NCBI GenBank assembly: GCA_029775955.1
Contig: JARVJW010000013.1
Span: forward strand, 1-6,914
Source of the DNA: Nitrososphaeria archaeon
Lineage (GTDB): Archaea > Thermoproteota > Nitrososphaeria > Conexivisphaerales > UBA164
DNA length: 6,914 bases
Direction of reading: 5' to 3'
The notes under the pieces: model-generated
Database searches by the model: none
Told to the model about the DNA's origin: nothing
What the model saw: only the letters and a program-made list of their open reading frames with translations
Part shown: in pieces, positions 5,448-6,914 of the stretch
Numbering within the stretch: position 1 is the first letter of the stretch
Layout of the letters: every line of letters begins with the position of its first letter
Translations under genes and position numbers: made by a program

Positions 5448-5783
5448 ATGTGGGATAACAGAATCGAGCCGTTGAGTGATATAAGGGAAACGAACGACAG
5501 AATTATGATAAGTGTGGACCTTCCCTTTGTAAATAGCAAGGATCAGATTGAGATATATGTCTATGAAAATTTAATAGAAATAGTTGCCAATACATCCAAG
5601 TCCATTAGATGGAGAAGAGGAATTTCTGCGGGGGAAGCATTTGAAACAAGTCAATATGAGAAAAGGGTTAAACTGCCATTTACCGTGACAGAAGATGATG
5701 TTAAAGCAACATTCAAAAATGGAATACTGCTAATAATTGTTGATAAAAAAAATATTAAAAAAAGAAAAGTAAACGTTTATTAA
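5448..5783 (+). CDS. Small heat-shock protein (Hsp20/alpha-crystallin family)
   Basis: This 111-residue protein is essentially a bare alpha-crystallin domain, an ATP-independent holdase fold that keeps unfolding proteins soluble in the cytoplasm. The domain runs from about residue 12 (IRETNDRIMISVDLPFV) to 100. It includes the family signature of an LP pair followed by A-x-x-x-N-G-x-L: KLPFTV (75-80) and ATFKNGILLIIVDK (87-100). The N-terminal arm is only about 12 residues, much shorter than in most archaeal Hsp20s. After a lysine-rich link the protein ends in Val-Asn-Val-Tyr, so V108-x-V110 may serve as the C-terminal I-x-I/V anchor used in oligomer assembly. Start and coupling to the PAC2 gene are supported by AGGTGA 6 bases upstream. 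Only 3 bases separate its stop from that of the convergent cysteine synthase gene. The short arm could limit oligomer size, which is an inference. Confidence 0.88.
   Translation: MWDNRIEPLSDIRETNDRIMISVDLPFVNSKDQIEIYVYENLIEIVANTSKSIRWRRGISAGEAFETSQYEKRVKLPFTVTEDDVKATFKNGILLIIVDKKNIKKRKVNVY
5745..5763 (-). terminator. U-rich terminator of the cysteine synthase gene, inside hsp20
   Basis: On the minus strand, runs of seven T (5757-5763) and eight T (5745-5752) begin about 24 bases after the stop of the cysteine synthase gene. Archaeal RNA polymerase terminates at such U-rich tracts. On the plus strand the same bases encode the lysine-rich C-terminal link of the Hsp20. Confidence 0.5.
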
Positions 5784-5786
5784 AAT

Positions 5787-6839
5787 TCATTCTATTATTT
5801 CCCACTTTGGCTGATACTTGTCAAGTTCCTGCTTTGTATAGTCATCCATCGGGTGTTCCCTCTCTGGTATTTCGACTTGCTTTTTTACATCAAATAGCTC
5901 AGTTGTAAAGTATCTCATGGCAGAATCATTTAGCATTACTACAATGTTCTTTAACTCAGGGTGCCTTTTAGAAAGCTTGATTGCAGCTGCTACATTCGCA
6001 CCTGAAGAAATACCTGCAAGTATTTTTTCCTTTAACATAAGCTGCTTGCCGTAGAGAATTGACTCATCTGAACTGACTGTCACTATCCCGTTAAGTATTG
6101 ATACATCCAGATTCCTTGGAACAAACCCATCCCCTATCCCTTCAATCCTGTGTGAACCCCATTGCCTCTTTGAAAGAAGTGGCGCCTCGCTTGGCTCTGC
6201 TGCATAAAGCATGACCTTTGGATTCCTTTCCCTCAAGTACCTTCCAACACCAGTAATTGTACCACCAGTTCCCTGAGTCAACACAACACCATCTACCTTA
6301 CCGGATGTCTGTTCCCAGATTTCAGCCCCTGTAGTGTCATGGTGCGCTGCAACTGCGTCTAGGTTTACATATTGGTCTGGGAACCAGTATTTCTCTGGGT
6401 GCTCTTTAACCATTTTCTTTACCAAATCATACGATATGTCAACATCACTTTCTGCTCCAGGAGTTTCAATTATGTTCCCCCCTAGGTACCTTATGAGCTT
6501 CTTCCTTTCTTCACTCATACCTGATGGCATGACTATTGTAACTTTATATCCCAACAGTGTGCCTACCCAAGTGCATGCAATCCCAGCATTGCCTGTGCTT
6601 ACCTCAACAATTTCCATCCCTGACTTTATGGTTCCGCGCTTTATTGCTTCAGTTATCATCCTGAAGTAGACCCTGTCCTTTAATGACCCAGAAGGATTAA
6701 GGAAATCCAGCTTTCCATATATGTTAGCTTTGATTCCTGCATCATGCGGTATCTTGTTCAATTTAACCATTGGTGTCCTTCCTATTGCCCCAAGCAGATT
6801 GTCAAATGCTTTTGAATTCGCGTTCCAGTTTACGCTCAT
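5787..6839 (-). CDS. cysK: Cysteine synthase-like PLP-dependent enzyme
   Basis: This 350-residue protein belongs to fold-type II PLP enzymes of the cysteine synthase/cystathionine beta-synthase family, which replace the side group of an activated serine, normally with sulfide to give cysteine. Motifs in order: IGRTPMVKL (19-27), the Schiff-base lysine Lys54 in NPSGSLKDR (48-56), the substrate loop STGNAG (81-86), the phosphate-cradle GTGGT (190-194), EGIGDGFVPRNLD (233-245), and ISSGANVAAA (277-286) with Ser306 in NDSAMRY near the pyridine nitrogen. The substrate loop differs from the TSGNTG of classic O-acetylserine enzymes. After about residue 318 there is a charged tail of about 30 residues, longer than typical CysK. 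O-acetylserine, O-phosphoserine or homoserine-derived substrates are all possible, so the symbol is provisional. An in-frame stop lies just upstream, so ATG 6839 is the first possible start. GGAGGT lies 13 bases before it. The gene overlaps the likely upstream reading frame by 38 bases. Confidence 0.88.
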   Translation of the reverse strand: MSVNWNANSKAFDNLLGAIGRTPMVKLNKIPHDAGIKANIYGKLDFLNPSGSLKDRVYFRMITEAIKRGTIKSGMEIVEVSTGNAGIACTWVGTLLGYKVTIVMPSGMSEERKKLIRYLGGNIIETPGAESDVDISYDLVKKMVKEHPEKYWFPDQYVNLDAVAAHHDTTGAEIWEQTSGKVDGVVLTQGTGGTITGVGRYLRERNPKVMLYAAEPSEAPLLSKRQWGSHRIEGIGDGFVPRNLDVSILNGIVTVSSDESILYGKQLMLKEKILAGISSGANVAAAIKLSKRHPELKNIVVMLNDSAMRYFTTELFDVKKQVEIPEREHPMDDYTKQELDKYQPKWEIIE

Positions 6840-6914
6840 CTTTTATCATTAAACCTCCAACTAGTGTGTTTTTAATGTTTTCCATCATCTGCTTTGTTGC
6901 CTTGAACAGCTCGC
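6802..6914 (-). CDS. C-terminal end of an unidentified upstream gene (partial)
   Basis: On the minus strand one frame is open from the window edge for 36 codons to a TGA at 6802-6804. It encodes a charged, helical-looking tail that begins ELFKATKQMMENIKNTLVGG and ends REFKSI. The other two minus frames stop within 30-45 bases of the edge and give unlikely-looking peptides. If real, the gene lies directly upstream of the cysteine synthase gene, overlaps it by 38 bases and probably shares its transcript. The visible part carries no motif I recognise. It could also be chance, as 36 open codons is weak evidence. Confidence 0.4.
   Translation of the reverse strand, partial: ELFKATKQMMENIKNTLVGGLMIKDERKLEREFKSI
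6853..6858 (-). promoter_or_regulatory. Possible ribosome binding site of the cysteine synthase gene
   Basis: On the minus strand this reads GGAGGT, a strong complement to the 16S rRNA tail, 13 bases before the ATG at 6839. That spacing is longer than the 6-9 bases seen elsewhere in the window, so its use is plausible but not certain. No clear TATA box lies between it and the window edge, which fits cotranscription from an upstream gene. Confidence 0.4.

Noticed and set aside
6334..6669. Plus-strand frame of 111 codons antisense to the cysteine synthase gene.
   Set aside because: It is a shadow of a strongly supported enzyme gene; no start signals or family resemblance.

Overview
The window looks archaeal. 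It carries a group II chaperonin (thermosome), an AC39-type subunit of an A/V-type ATPase, a PAC2-family proteasome assembly chaperone and an Lrp/AsnC regulator with a RAM domain. Its start signals are also archaeal: TATA boxes about 26 bases before start codons, and GGTGA/GAGGTGA ribosome binding sites. The DNA is AT-rich and gene-dense. Recalled features of the thermosome sequence fit Nitrososphaerota (Thaumarchaeota) or a related TACK lineage best. This placement is tentative, because no search was possible and a DPANN or other origin is not excluded.

Layout, left to right. Positions 1-110 form a cluster of strong inverted repeats that could be the 3' part of a structured RNA or the end of an upstream gene. 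An AT-rich promoter (about 150-166) then drives a two-gene plus-strand unit: an Lrp/AsnC regulator (186-647), overlapping by 4 bases a ThiI-like protein with a THUMP region and an apparently degenerate PP-loop (644-1627). A second plus-strand pair (1712-2041 and 2028-2921, overlapping by 14 bases) encodes a small all-helical, stalk-like protein and an AC39-type ATPase subunit C. No catalytic ATPase genes are visible. This pair meets the thermosome gene (minus strand, 2926-4566) end to end, with 4 bases between the stop codons.

The thermosome gene is divergent from a plus-strand pair: a PAC2-family protein (4695-5441) and a short Hsp20 (5448-5783). The divergent promoters contain a perfect 10-base inverted repeat that gives both genes the same BRE/TATA core. 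Chaperonin, proteasome assembly chaperone and small heat-shock protein therefore form a compact protein-quality-control locus. The right end holds a cysteine synthase-like PLP enzyme on the minus strand (5787-6839), which meets hsp20 end to end with 3 bases between the stops, and the tail of a likely upstream minus-strand gene running off the window.

Genes at inferred promoters (Lrp, stalk protein, PAC2) appear leaderless, with a TATA-like box about 26 bases before the ATG. Downstream genes (AC39, Hsp20) use GGTGA placed 6 bases before the start. The thermosome combines a TATA box, a short leader and GAGGTGA. No mobile element, CRISPR array, tRNA or rRNA was seen, and no stretch over 300 bases lacks a gene. 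The most novel-looking items are the degenerate ThiI-like gene coupled to the Lrp regulator, the unidentified hairpin cluster at the left edge, and the mirrored divergent promoters of the chaperone locus.
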